Assembly (NCBI GenBank): GCA_036702865.1
Contig: DATNQD010000086.1
Coordinates: 186,001-250,000 of the forward strand
Length of the DNA stretch: 64,000 nt
From: Trichocoleus sp.
GTDB taxonomy: Bacteria > Cyanobacteriota > Cyanobacteriia > Elainellales > Elainellaceae
Direction: 5' to 3'
The notes beneath the pieces were generated by a model, which was not told where the DNA came from, did no database searches, and saw only the letters and a list, made by a program, of their open reading frames with translations. This document shows, in pieces, positions 25,942 to 34,643 of the stretch; position 1 is the first letter of the stretch, and each line of letters starts with the position of its first letter. Made by a program: the position numbers and the translations under genes.

Positions 25942-26892
25942 TTACTGCCGCCGATTCAGATAAACCAGCAGTAAGCTAAATAAGCCAGTTCCCACAACAT
26001 ATTTGAGCAGATCGGGAATGGCTGGATTGGGTGAAAAGAATCCTTCGATCGTTCCTGCAATGATCAACATCGGCACAACTCCAAATAACAATTGAGCCGC
26101 CTGCTGACCATATTGCTTGAGCGCATCAACACGACGATATTGCCCCGGAAACAAAATTGCTCTGGCAATTAACAATCCGGCTGCCGCTGCCAGAAAGATA
26201 GCAGGTAACTCTAGCGCTCCATGCGGAAACACAAATGCCCAGAAGGGATAAGCAAGGCGGTATTGCCCCACCAGTGCCCCGATCGCCCCTAGAAGAATGC
26301 CATTCATCAGCAGCAGATAAACAGTTCCTAGCCCGGCAAAGATACCGCCTGCCACGGCTGCAAAAGAAACCTGGATGTTGTTGATCATGATGCTGGTGGA
26401 GGCAAAGGGTTCAACTCCGACGATCGAACCTGTCCAGAGTTCTTGTCGATCGCGTACTTGCGAAATCAAATCAGCCGGAACGACCAGTGCCAGAAATGTT
26501 AGGTCATGCCATGCCAGCCAGCCACTTACCCCTGCTGCCCCGACTAACAACGCAACTGAAAGCAAAATGTATCCCTTTGCTTGCTGCACTGCTGCCGGAA
26601 ATCCCCAACGGTAGAACGCCAGAATCGATCGCCATTCCTGCCGCCGCGAGCCTTGATAAATTTGGCTATAGCTGCGCGTGGTCAGCGTTTGGAGATGTTG
26701 GACAATTTGGTTGCCCGCTTGATAGGTTCTTGCCCTTGCTAGATCTGCGGCGATCGATCGATATAAGCTTGCCAGGGTTCTAACTTCGTCTGCATTTAAG
26801 GATTTCAGCCCCCGTTTTTCCACTTGCTGCAATAGTGCCGTTAGCTGTTGCCAGCTTGCTTCTCGTCGAGCAATCCATCGCTGAATGTTCAT
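25942..26892 (-). CDS. SpoIIM/DUF95-family membrane protein
   Basis: The 316-residue protein has a soluble helical N-terminus (about 1-105; RWIARREASWQQLTALL, SLYRSIAADLARART) and then about five membrane segments. The SpoIIM-type core includes MINNIQVSFAAVAGGIFAGL and FVFPHGALELPAIFLAAAAG. In non-sporulating bacteria this family occurs with RDD and other membrane proteins and its function is unknown. It is divergent, by 93 bp, from a two-gene unit of a membrane protein and an RDD protein. Confidence 0.88.
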   Translation of the reverse strand: MNIQRWIARREASWQQLTALLQQVEKRGLKSLNADEVRTLASLYRSIAADLARARTYQAGNQIVQHLQTLTTRSYSQIYQGSRRQEWRSILAFYRWGFPAAVQQAKGYILLSVALLVGAAGVSGWLAWHDLTFLALVVPADLISQVRDRQELWTGSIVGVEPFASTSIMINNIQVSFAAVAGGIFAGLGTVYLLLMNGILLGAIGALVGQYRLAYPFWAFVFPHGALELPAIFLAAAAGLLIARAILFPGQYRRVDALKQYGQQAAQLLFGVVPMLIIAGTIEGFFSPNPAIPDLLKYVVGTGLFSLLLVYLNRRQ

Positions 26893-26985
26893 AATCTTTG
26901 CAGTTTTTGAAGACTTGGTTCAGCCTAGTCTAGGATAGCGACAGCATTGATCGAATCCTGCCTGATCTGTTTTTGCCCATTGCCC

Positions 26986-27972
26986 ATGAGTTTCAGTTTC
27001 GAGCCTCAAAATCCGGCACAGCCAATGAATGTCGGTAACGTTGTCAGTGCGGGGATACATCTCTACACCAATCGGTTTCGGCAGTATTTTATGGTGGCAC
27101 TGAAGGCAACACTTTGGCTGCTGCTGCCGATCGTCCTGTTGGGTATTTTTGCTGGCATTTTTGCCGTCTCTGAAAACAAAGCCATTTTAGGATTGCTCAT
27201 TCCGGTTGGACTGGTGTCCCTGGTTTATGGGATAGGGCAATATCTAGTTGGCTCAGCGACGATCGCGCGTCTCGCCTTTGCAGAATTGAACAATCAGCCG
27301 GAAACAACCAAGGAAGCTACTCGGTTTACTCAAGCTCGGCTCTGGGGCTTTTGGCTGGTTGGAGTTTTAGTCTCGCTGCTTTATGTTGTCCTGACTTTAG
27401 GCTGCATCATCATTCTATTTGTACTGTTTTATGCGCTCTTTGCTGTTGCTGGGGGGCTGGCTACCTCATTTACCCAATTAGAAGCTTTTTTTAGCAACAA
27501 TGTTGGCTTCATTTTGCTGGCGATTCTGTTGACACTGGGATTAATCTTGGGAGTCTCAGTCCTCCTGACCTGGATGGGAGCAAGGTTTGCGATCGTTGAA
27601 CTGCCGCTGGCAATTGAACCAAACACCACTGCCGTTCAATCGATTCGTCGCAGTTGGTCACTCACTCAAGGCAGTGGCTGGCGAATTGTGATGATTCTGC
27701 TGATCACGTTTTTGATTACCGTCCCCATTTATGGCGTTCTGCAAGTCCTGACAACAATTCTCCAGGGCATCAGCGGATTTTTGATGTCTTCAGATACAAA
27801 CGCAAACGCCTCTATTTTGGGCATTTTGCTGCTGGTGGTCAGCTACATTGCGAGTCTGGCAATCAACGTCTTGTTGCTTCCCCTCTGGCAAGCGATTAAA
27901 GCAGTCATCTATTACGATCTGCGGAGTCGGCGCGAGGGGATGGGGTTGGCGTTGCGCGATCGGGAGCCATAA
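26986..27972 (+). CDS. Polytopic membrane protein of unknown function, paired with RDD
   Basis: From ATG 26986 the protein has 328 residues. It begins MSFSFEPQNPAQPMNVGNVV, followed by SAGIHLYTNRFRQYF and about six membrane helices. SIRRSWSLTQGSGWRIV lies between helices and suits a cytoplasmic or interfacial amphipathic segment. It resembles cyanobacterial proteins in the GPDPase-membrane-domain/DUF975 area, but I cannot assign the family. It ends 6 bp before the RDD gene, so the two are an operon. A TTG at 26947 is an unlikely alternative start. Confidence 0.75.
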   Translation: MSFSFEPQNPAQPMNVGNVVSAGIHLYTNRFRQYFMVALKATLWLLLPIVLLGIFAGIFAVSENKAILGLLIPVGLVSLVYGIGQYLVGSATIARLAFAELNNQPETTKEATRFTQARLWGFWLVGVLVSLLYVVLTLGCIIILFVLFYALFAVAGGLATSFTQLEAFFSNNVGFILLAILLTLGLILGVSVLLTWMGARFAIVELPLAIEPNTTAVQSIRRSWSLTQGSGWRIVMILLITFLITVPIYGVLQVLTTILQGISGFLMSSDTNANASILGILLLVVSYIASLAINVLLLPLWQAIKAVIYYDLRSRREGMGLALRDREP

Positions 27973-27978
27973 AACGCA

Positions 27979-28770
27979 ATGCGTTTGTTTAAACGGATTC
28001 AGCTAGTAACGCCGGAAAGCGTTGAGATTGAGTTCTTCCTGGCAGGCATCGGCAACCGTGCTCTGGCACTGCTCATTGATTATCATGTGCTGGCGATCGG
28101 CTTGATTGGGTTTTGGATTCTGGCAGGAATTTTGTCCAGCCAATTGCTGAATTATCTCGCTCAGCTCCAAGTCAACTACGCAACGATACCCCTGTGGTTG
28201 GCGGCAATCACGCTGCTCATCAGCTTTGCTCTCTTTGTTGGCTATTTCGTTCTCTTTGAAGTAATTTGGCAGGGACAAACCCCTGGCAAGCGATTTGCCA
28301 AAATTCGGGTGATTCGAGATGACGGCAGACCCATTGGCTCAGCTCAAGCCACCCTGCGTGCCCTTCTTCGTCCCGTTGATGATTTTTTATTTTTAGGTGC
28401 GTTTCTCATTTTTCTAGGCCGTCGCGAGAAACGGCTGGGTGACTGGATTGCAGGCACGATCGTTGTTCAAGAAAGCCGACCCGAAAGCAGAAAAGCTGTC
28501 AGCCTCTCCCCCGAAGCACAGCAGCTTGCCGATGAACTGCCTCACCTGACGGATCTATCCCAGCTCCTTCCTGATGATTTTGCCATCATCCGCGAATACT
28601 TACAGCGGCGGCAGTTTATGGAACGCCATGCCCGCAGCGAGCTGAGCTTAAAGCTGGCAAGACAAACGAGAGCGATCGTCCACCTGGAAACCATCCCTAC
28701 AGGCATCACCTCTGATCAATTTTTGGAGGCAGTATATGTTGCTTATCAGCAGCAATTCTCGGCTTACTAA
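27979..28770 (+). CDS. RDD-family membrane protein
   Basis: This 263-residue protein has the RDD signature near its N-terminus (ELFL-type segment IEFFLAGIGNRALALLIDY) with the conserved Arg and Asp. Three or so membrane helices follow, as does GQTPGKRFAKIRVIRDDGRP. The last ~100 residues are soluble and helical. RDD proteins are often ion- or solute-transport-related, with few cases studied. The gene is the second of an operon with the membrane protein 6 bp upstream and is divergent from the SpoIIM gene. Confidence 0.92.
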   Translation: MRLFKRIQLVTPESVEIEFFLAGIGNRALALLIDYHVLAIGLIGFWILAGILSSQLLNYLAQLQVNYATIPLWLAAITLLISFALFVGYFVLFEVIWQGQTPGKRFAKIRVIRDDGRPIGSAQATLRALLRPVDDFLFLGAFLIFLGRREKRLGDWIAGTIVVQESRPESRKAVSLSPEAQQLADELPHLTDLSQLLPDDFAIIREYLQRRQFMERHARSELSLKLARQTRAIVHLETIPTGITSDQFLEAVYVAYQQQFSAY

Positions 28771-28796
28771 GACGGCTGACTAGAACAGGTTCCTGC

Positions 28797-29057
28797 TCAT
28801 TTTTCCAGCCGAACCGCATACCACTGAAGATAGGCTCCAGGTTCCACATCTAGCTCACAAGCGCTTTCCATCAAGTATTTTGCCTGCTCATCTAGAGTCG
28901 TGAACCTTTGCAGATCTCTAGGCAGATTATCCTGCCGGTTTGCCAAAACTGCTTTCAGCTTTACCAGCAGGTCTTGAGACGAGAGAAACTGTTCTGGCTG
29001 GTTCGGTTCCAGCAGGACGTAAGTGTCCTCTTCCTGGTACATGAGGGGATCGGGCAT
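28797..29057 (-). CDS. CRR7-family protein (chlororespiratory reduction 7)
   Basis: This 86-residue soluble protein contains MYQEEDTYVLLEPNQPEQFL and the highly conserved ending ACELDVEPGAYLQWYAVRLE. That matches the CRR7 family as I know it. In plants CRR7 is needed to accumulate the chloroplast NDH complex; the cyanobacterial protein probably relates to NDH-1, but its role there is less clear. It lies convergent with the RDD gene by 26 bp and upstream of pdhA's 3' end on the same strand. Confidence 0.8.
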   Translation of the reverse strand: MPDPLMYQEEDTYVLLEPNQPEQFLSSQDLLVKLKAVLANRQDNLPRDLQRFTTLDEQAKYLMESACELDVEPGAYLQWYAVRLEK

Positions 29058-29196
29058 AGCAGGAGGTTTCAGGGATGAGGGAACGGTTTCAAGAGATAAG
29101 GGCGTAGATGCGGCTTGGCAACACCAGTAGACATCAGAGCAGGTGAGTCAGAGGTTTCTTTACCCCTGCTTCCCAATCCCTGACCCCTATTCCCCC

Positions 29197-30228
29197 TTAC
29201 TCATCTTCTGCAAAGACAAAGCGGTAGAGTTCACTTGGATCAGGCTCTGGGCTATCTTGAGCAAACTTGATGGCATCGTCAATGACTTCCTGGATGCGTC
29301 GATCGATCACTTTAAGCTCATCTGCCTGAACCAGTTCCTTTTCAGTCAGGTGGGTTGCCAACTTTTTGATTGGATCACGCGCCAGCCATATTTCTTTTTC
29401 TGCCTTAGAACGCAGTTCATCGGGATCTGCCAGAGAGTGCCCCCGGAAGCGATAGGTTAGGCATTCGATGAGTGTGGGTCCTTCTCCGGCACGGGCACGT
29501 TCAACCGCTTCTAGCGCAACCGTACGGACTGCCAGCACATCCATCCCATCAACTTCCACACCATGCATCCCAAAGACGCTAGCTTTCTTGAAGATTTCGG
29601 GCTGTGAAGTTGCTCGCTCATGCGCCATGCCGATCGCCCATTTGTTATTCTCGACCACAAACAGGATTGGCAACTTCCAAAGTGCAGCCATGTTGAGGCA
29701 CTCAAAGAATTGTCCATTATTGGTTGTACCGTCACCAAAGAAAGCTGCCGTTACCTGATCGGCTGATTCATCTCCCATCGTCTCCCGGCGGTACTTTGAC
29801 TGGAAGGCAGCCCCCAGTGCCACAGGAATCCCTTCACCAATGAAGGCGTAGCCTCCCAACAAGCGGTGCTCAGCCGAGAACAGGTGCATTGAGCCACCCC
29901 GGCCTTTGCTACAGCCTGTTGCCTTACCAAACAGTTCTGCCATAACGTTCCGCGCGGGAACCCCTGCGCTCAAGGCATGAACGTGATCACGGTAGGTACT
30001 ACAGACATAATCGTTACCGGGACGCATCGATCGAATCACGCCCGTCGAGACAGCTTCCTGCCCGTTGTACAGATGGACAAACCCAAACATTTTGCCCCGG
30101 TAGTACATCTCAGCGCACTTATCTTCAAAGGTGCGACCCAAGACCATATCTTCATAGATCATCAAGCCGTCTTCGCGGTTCAAAGGTGCGATCGAGGGCA
30201 ACGTAGGGATTGTCCGTTCCTGAATCAT
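29197..30228 (-). CDS. pdhA: Pyruvate dehydrogenase E1 component, alpha subunit
   Basis: The protein has 343 residues from ATG 30228. The thiamine diphosphate motif starts GDGTTNNG (Gly165) and ends VENN (Asn194-Asn195). [20 protein letters not shown] and [17 protein letters not shown] are the family's substrate-channel and phosphorylation-loop regions. PdhA pairs with PdhB to decarboxylate pyruvate and pass the acetyl group to E2. pdhB is not adjacent, as is usual in cyanobacteria. A TTG at 30255 in frame would add nine residues and is less likely. Confidence 0.96.
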   Translation of the reverse strand: MIQERTIPTLPSIAPLNREDGLMIYEDMVLGRTFEDKCAEMYYRGKMFGFVHLYNGQEAVSTGVIRSMRPGNDYVCSTYRDHVHALSAGVPARNVMAELFGKATGCSKGRGGSMHLFSAEHRLLGGYAFIGEGIPVALGAAFQSKYRRETMGDESADQVTAAFFGDGTTNNGQFFECLNMAALWKLPILFVVENNKWAIGMAHERATSQPEIFKKASVFGMHGVEVDGMDVLAVRTVALEAVERARAGEGPTLIECLTYRFRGHSLADPDELRSKAEKEIWLARDPIKKLATHLTEKELVQADELKVIDRRIQEVIDDAIKFAQDSPEPDPSELYRFVFAEDE

Positions 30229-31051
30229 TGGAGTGCCGTATCCTTCCAGCGACAATGTACTTTGAGTGATGAATGAGTATTTCTATCAATATCTTTATTA
30301 AGAATAAGCTGGTTGGTTCCTCAATCGCAAAGGTTATTCAACCTGGAAACAGAGAGCGAGTTGGCTCAGTCACGTGGTCATGCCTGAGGGTAGGAAGTTA
30401 AGGCTAACGAAACGACTCAGATTTGCTGGATTAAGGTAGGCTGAGAGAACCCTCAACGCATCGAATGTTCTATTCTACTGTTGCCTCCTGGATGCATTGA
30501 ATTCCGTTTGTATCCTCTCAGTCTGTATCGCCCTTAACAGACTAAGCCCTGGGCTAAGGGCTACGAGTGCATCGGGAAGTGCTTTTAGACACATGCGAAG
30601 ATCCATAGCATCTACCTCTGTCTTCCAAGTTGGGATCGGCTACAATCTGCAAACCTTAAGTTATCCAAGCTAAGAAATTGGGCTAGGTTGACAGCCATTG
30701 AAAGACTTTTACTGAAGGCGTTGGGCTACTGAATGAAACATTGCAAATCGCTAAGCTCTCGATCGAAGCTGCATTTTTCTTTTTTGATTAACAACTTGTA
30801 CTTTAAATCACACTTACATTTGAGCTGTTAAAGACAGTGATCGTGATGAGAGCAGCGAACTCCGATATAATTTTGGTCAATTTCTTCGCCCAACTCAGAA
30901 GTTGGCAGATCCGCATGTAAAGAGAGCTTTTTCTGTCTATGCTGAGGGGTGAATTTTAGGAAACGTCATTTTCATGCTGCGGGTCATGCCTGGAATATGC
31001 CACCATGACCAATTAACTTGTTCTGTTGAATGTTCTGGGGGGGAGGGGATC
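30229..31051. other. Divergent intergenic region pdhA-zipN, about 820 bp
   Basis: No coding frame of note is present. A perfect TATAAT at 30866-30871 could be the zipN -10 element, with a poor -35 hexamer (GTGATG at 30843-30848). If used, it would give a leader of about 175 nt. The hairpin AGCCCT/AGGGCT near 30544 lacks a T run. I see no tRNA or known small RNA. Confidence 0.45.
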
Positions 31052-33505
31052 GTGCGAATTCCTCTTGATTATTATCGAATTCTAGGTTTACCAATTCAGG
31101 CGACTGCCGAACAACTTCAGCAGGCACATCGCGATCGCACCCTCCAATTACCTCGGCGTGAATTTTCGGAGGCGGCGATCGAAGCCCGTAAGGAACTGAT
31201 TGATGAGGCACATGCTGTCCTCTCCGATCTAGCAAGGCGGCAGGCTTATGATGCAAGTTTCCTGGCAAAATCCTATGACCTGATCGATTTAGGCCGGGAT
31301 GCTGAGGACGCAGAAAATGAAAATGGTGCAGCGGCACATCGCCTAGATGATTCTGACTTGGGGGTTGACCTTTACACTCCCAGCATTGATATTCAGGAGC
31401 CTCAGTTTGTCGGGGTTTTGCTCATTCTGCTGGAGTTGGGTGAGTATGAGCTTGTGCTAAAACTGGGCCGCCCTTATGTCACAGGCGGTAGTCGCAATTT
31501 GAGCCAGGGACAGTTTGGTGAGCCAGGAATTGTCAGTGCAGACATTGTGCTAACGGTTGCGCTGGCTTGTCTGGAACTGGGGCGAGAGCAATGGCAGCAA
31601 GGGCAATATGAGAATGCGGCTGAGTCGCTGGAAACCGGAAGAGAACTGCTACTGCGAGAAGGCGTTTTTGCCCATATTCGAGGGGAGATGCAGTCCGATC
31701 TCTATAAGCTGCGCCCTTATCGGGTGTTAGAGCTGCTGGCACTACCCGAAAGCCATCTCTCCGAACGGCGACATGGCATGACTCTACTTGAAGACATGCT
31801 GCAAGACCGGGGCGGCATTGATGGCACAGGCAATGATCAGTCTGGGTTGAGCGTCGATGATTTCTTACGATTTATCCAGCAGCTTCGCAGCTATTTGACG
31901 GCGGCTGAGCAGCAAGTGCTTTTTGAGGTGGAGGCACGTCGTCCTTCTGCGGTTGCCACTTATCTCGCGGTCTACAGTCTTGTTGCCAAGGGGTTCGCCG
32001 ATCGTCAACCGGCCCTGGTTCGGCGGGCAAAAGCAATGCTCTTGCGCTTGGGAATTCGGCAAGATGTACATCTTGAACAGGCAGTTTGTGCGCTACTCTT
32101 GGGGCAAACCGAAGAAGCGAGTCGGGCACTTGAACTAAGTCAAGAGTTCGAGTCCTTAGGATTCATCCGCGATCATTCTCAAGGTTCACCTGATTTACTA
32201 CCCGGACTTTGCTTATACAGCGAGCGGTGGCTGCAAAATGAGGTCTTTCCTCACTTCCGCGACCTGATCCGCAGGTCTGCTTCTCTCAAAGAATACTTTG
32301 CAGATGAAGAGGTTCAAGCCTATCTAGAAGAGTTACCAAACGACCCTGAAGCGGCTCAACCTTGGGCAGGTAATCAGCCTGCTCCTGGCTATACAATGCC
32401 TCCCCAGGAGTTTGGCACGATCGCAGAAACAAGACCGCTACCCCTCGATCGTCTCTATACCTCTCGTAGTGGTACAGCCACGATCGAACCTGATGCTGCT
32501 GAGAGTAATGGCAATTCCTCTATTCCGGCGGCAGAACGAATCACCCAACCTGTAACAGAAGGACGGAATGGTATGCGCTCTACCACTGACAGAACCGGAC
32601 AATCATCCAACCGCACCCCCGATCGCACCCGCAATTCTGCCGCGACTTCGCCTGCAACCCAGGGAACACAGTCCCAGCAAACGCCAGCTAGAAGACGCTC
32701 AAACGGTCGTAAGGGGCTACGCCTGGATCGGCTGGTATTTTTAGCAGCAATTGGTCTGTTAGGTCTGGCAGCATTGGCATTTATCGCCAGTCGATTGTTT
32801 GGCAGCCCCGAACCTGCTGGCGCTCCTACCAGTGAAGCAAGTCCTGCAACTGCACCGACAGGTAATGCTCAGTCTGGCTTTTCGGAGATTACCAAACAAC
32901 AACAAGCTGTAGGGATAGGCGAAACGCTGACAAAGGATAATGCGATCGACGTTGTCAAATCCTGGCTTACAGCAAAAACGGAGGCGATGGGCAATCAGCA
33001 TCAGACGACCCCTCTGGCTCAAATTCTGGCAGAACCAGCTTTGTCTGACTGGCAAACCAGAGCCGAGAAAGCGAAGTCAGAGAATTGGTACTGGAGTTTT
33101 GAGCATCCCAAGGTCGAGATCGTTTCGGTTGAAACAGCGGCAGACAGCACCAGCTCAACCACAACTGAGCCAACCGATCCAACTGATCCGGCAGGAACCG
33201 ACAGTTCTCCCAGCGCAGCATCGGCAACGGCTTCTCCAGATGCTTCCAGTTCCACAACACCCCCGGATACGGCAAGCCCCAGTTCCTCTAGTTCCAATGA
33301 CTCTAGCCCTGACGCTTCTGGCTCCGATACAGCAGATAAGGCAAACCAGGCACAAATCGAGGCGATCGTTACTGAAAGAGGCGACCTCTACACAAATGGA
33401 CAGGTCGATAAAGGCTCATCTTATGAGTCTACGCTTCGGGTGCGGTATGAGATGGTTCGTAGTCAGGGGCAATGGCGAATTTCATCGATGGAAGTTCTTC
33501 AATAA
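31052..33505 (+). CDS. zipN: ZipN/Ftn2 (ARC6 homologue), FtsZ-ring assembly protein
   Basis: The protein has 817 residues. It opens with a J-like region (IPLDYYRILGLPIQATAEQL, then HAVLSDLARRQAYD), then a long helical part. One membrane helix follows at about 559-585 (LVFLAAIGLLGLAALAFIAS). The periplasmic-side C-terminal IMS/DUF4101 domain holds AIDVVKSWLTAKTEAMGNQH and LRVRYEMVRSQGQWRISSM. ZipN anchors FtsZ at the membrane and recruits other divisome proteins. The start is GTG at 31052 because GGAGGGG lies 3-5 nt upstream; an ATG at 30974 adds a Cys/His-rich leader that looks non-coding. Residues ~693-765 are an unusual Ser/Thr/Pro/Asp-rich insertion. Confidence 0.93.
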   Translation: MRIPLDYYRILGLPIQATAEQLQQAHRDRTLQLPRREFSEAAIEARKELIDEAHAVLSDLARRQAYDASFLAKSYDLIDLGRDAEDAENENGAAAHRLDDSDLGVDLYTPSIDIQEPQFVGVLLILLELGEYELVLKLGRPYVTGGSRNLSQGQFGEPGIVSADIVLTVALACLELGREQWQQGQYENAAESLETGRELLLREGVFAHIRGEMQSDLYKLRPYRVLELLALPESHLSERRHGMTLLEDMLQDRGGIDGTGNDQSGLSVDDFLRFIQQLRSYLTAAEQQVLFEVEARRPSAVATYLAVYSLVAKGFADRQPALVRRAKAMLLRLGIRQDVHLEQAVCALLLGQTEEASRALELSQEFESLGFIRDHSQGSPDLLPGLCLYSERWLQNEVFPHFRDLIRRSASLKEYFADEEVQAYLEELPNDPEAAQPWAGNQPAPGYTMPPQEFGTIAETRPLPLDRLYTSRSGTATIEPDAAESNGNSSIPAAERITQPVTEGRNGMRSTTDRTGQSSNRTPDRTRNSAATSPATQGTQSQQTPARRRSNGRKGLRLDRLVFLAAIGLLGLAALAFIASRLFGSPEPAGAPTSEASPATAPTGNAQSGFSEITKQQQAVGIGETLTKDNAIDVVKSWLTAKTEAMGNQHQTTPLAQILAEPALSDWQTRAEKAKSENWYWSFEHPKVEIVSVETAADSTSSTTTEPTDPTDPAGTDSSPSAASATASPDASSSTTPPDTASPSSSSSNDSSPDASGSDTADKANQAQIEAIVTERGDLYTNGQVDKGSSYESTLRVRYEMVRSQGQWRISSMEVLQ

Positions 33506-33568
33506 GGTCGGACAATAAAGTTCACAAATGAAGTTCTAAAATAGAGCTTTGCACAATCGCCAGACCGA

Positions 33569-34567
33569 ATGACAGACTTACTGTTGCAATCCTACTTCCC
33601 CCTGTTCCTCTGGACTGGAATGGGGCTTTTTTTAATGCGATTGCTGCCTGTGTCGCTGCCGCGCTTCTTGGGACGCAGCCTTTATTGGGTCGGCGTGCCG
33701 CTCGAAATTTTGGCGCTGGCCCGGCAAACTGACTTTTCTGCTCAGGTTGGTTTAGCGCCGCTCTTGACAATTGGGACATTGATTACTGGCTTATTGATCG
33801 CCTGGCTGACGCTGCAAGTTTTGTTTCCCATCCCAGTACCGCATCAGGAAGATGTTGCTTCGCCTCCCTTGAGTGGTCTGTTAAGCGAGCCAATCAGCGA
33901 ACCGATCGGTGATCCACTCAGTGATCCGACGCGGCGCGGCAGCTTTTTAATTGCCTCGGTGCTTGGCAATACTGGCTTTGTTGGATTGGCAATTGCTCCC
34001 AGTTTTGTCGCTCCGGAGTACCTGGGCTGGTTGATTTGCTATAGCGTGACGCAAAACGTGATTGGCACTTATGGCATGGGCGTCTTCATTGCCAGTTACT
34101 ACGGGCGTAAGCCAACTCATTCAGTTTGGGCACAAATCCGTGATGTCCTATCTGTGCCGTCTCTCTGGGCATTTACACTGGGCTTCCTGACGCGATCGGT
34201 TCCATTACCTGAGGTATTCGAGTCTGGATTAACGGCATCCGTTTGGGTTGTGATTCCAGCGGCGTTGCTGCTAATGGGCATGCGTCTGCGACAGCTTCAA
34301 GGCTGGAAAAGTATCCGGCTTGCTCTAATCCCAACCTTGATTAAAACGATCGCCCTACCCGGACTGCTTGGATTGGTAACGCTGCTCATCGGGCTACCTG
34401 CGGATGCAAGACTGGCGCTTGTGTTGATGGCAGGAATGCCAAGTGCCTTTGCCGGACTAATTTTGGCAGAAGAATATGAAATCGATCGCACCTTGATTGC
34501 CAGCAGTATTTTGCTCACAACGATCATATCACTGGTGATCATTCCAGTTTGGCTCGCCCTGCTTTAG
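33569..34567 (+). CDS. AEC-family (auxin efflux carrier-like) transporter
   Basis: This 332-residue protein has about ten membrane helices in two halves, as in the AEC family. Typical features are SVLGNTGFVGLAIAPSFVAP in the middle and the C-terminal ALVLMAGMPSAFAGLILAEE, AEC half-helix motifs. A Pro/Asp/Ser-rich cytoplasmic loop (about 95-125) contains the degenerate repeat SEPISEPIGDPLSDP. Bacterial AEC proteins export small organic acids or other anions. The substrate is not visible here. It lies 63 bp after zipN, and the MATE gene follows by 76 bp on the same strand. Confidence 0.88.
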   Translation: MTDLLLQSYFPLFLWTGMGLFLMRLLPVSLPRFLGRSLYWVGVPLEILALARQTDFSAQVGLAPLLTIGTLITGLLIAWLTLQVLFPIPVPHQEDVASPPLSGLLSEPISEPIGDPLSDPTRRGSFLIASVLGNTGFVGLAIAPSFVAPEYLGWLICYSVTQNVIGTYGMGVFIASYYGRKPTHSVWAQIRDVLSVPSLWAFTLGFLTRSVPLPEVFESGLTASVWVVIPAALLLMGMRLRQLQGWKSIRLALIPTLIKTIALPGLLGLVTLLIGLPADARLALVLMAGMPSAFAGLILAEEYEIDRTLIASSILLTTIISLVIIPVWLALL

Positions 34568-34643
34568 CCATTTTGTGCTTCATTCACTTGTTTCTTAACC
34601 TGAAATCAGAGTAGAACGAAAGGGACTGTAACAGGTTCTTGTC

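Noticed and set aside
30229..31051. Small-RNA or tRNA gene in the long pdhA-zipN gap
   Set aside because: No tRNA arms, CCA-adjacent structure or terminator-linked hairpin could be drawn; the AGCCCT/AGGGCT hairpin lacks a T run.
32940..33518. 192-codon frame on the plus strand
   Set aside because: It overlaps zipN in another frame and is produced by the low-complexity insertion; zipN is clearly the coding frame.
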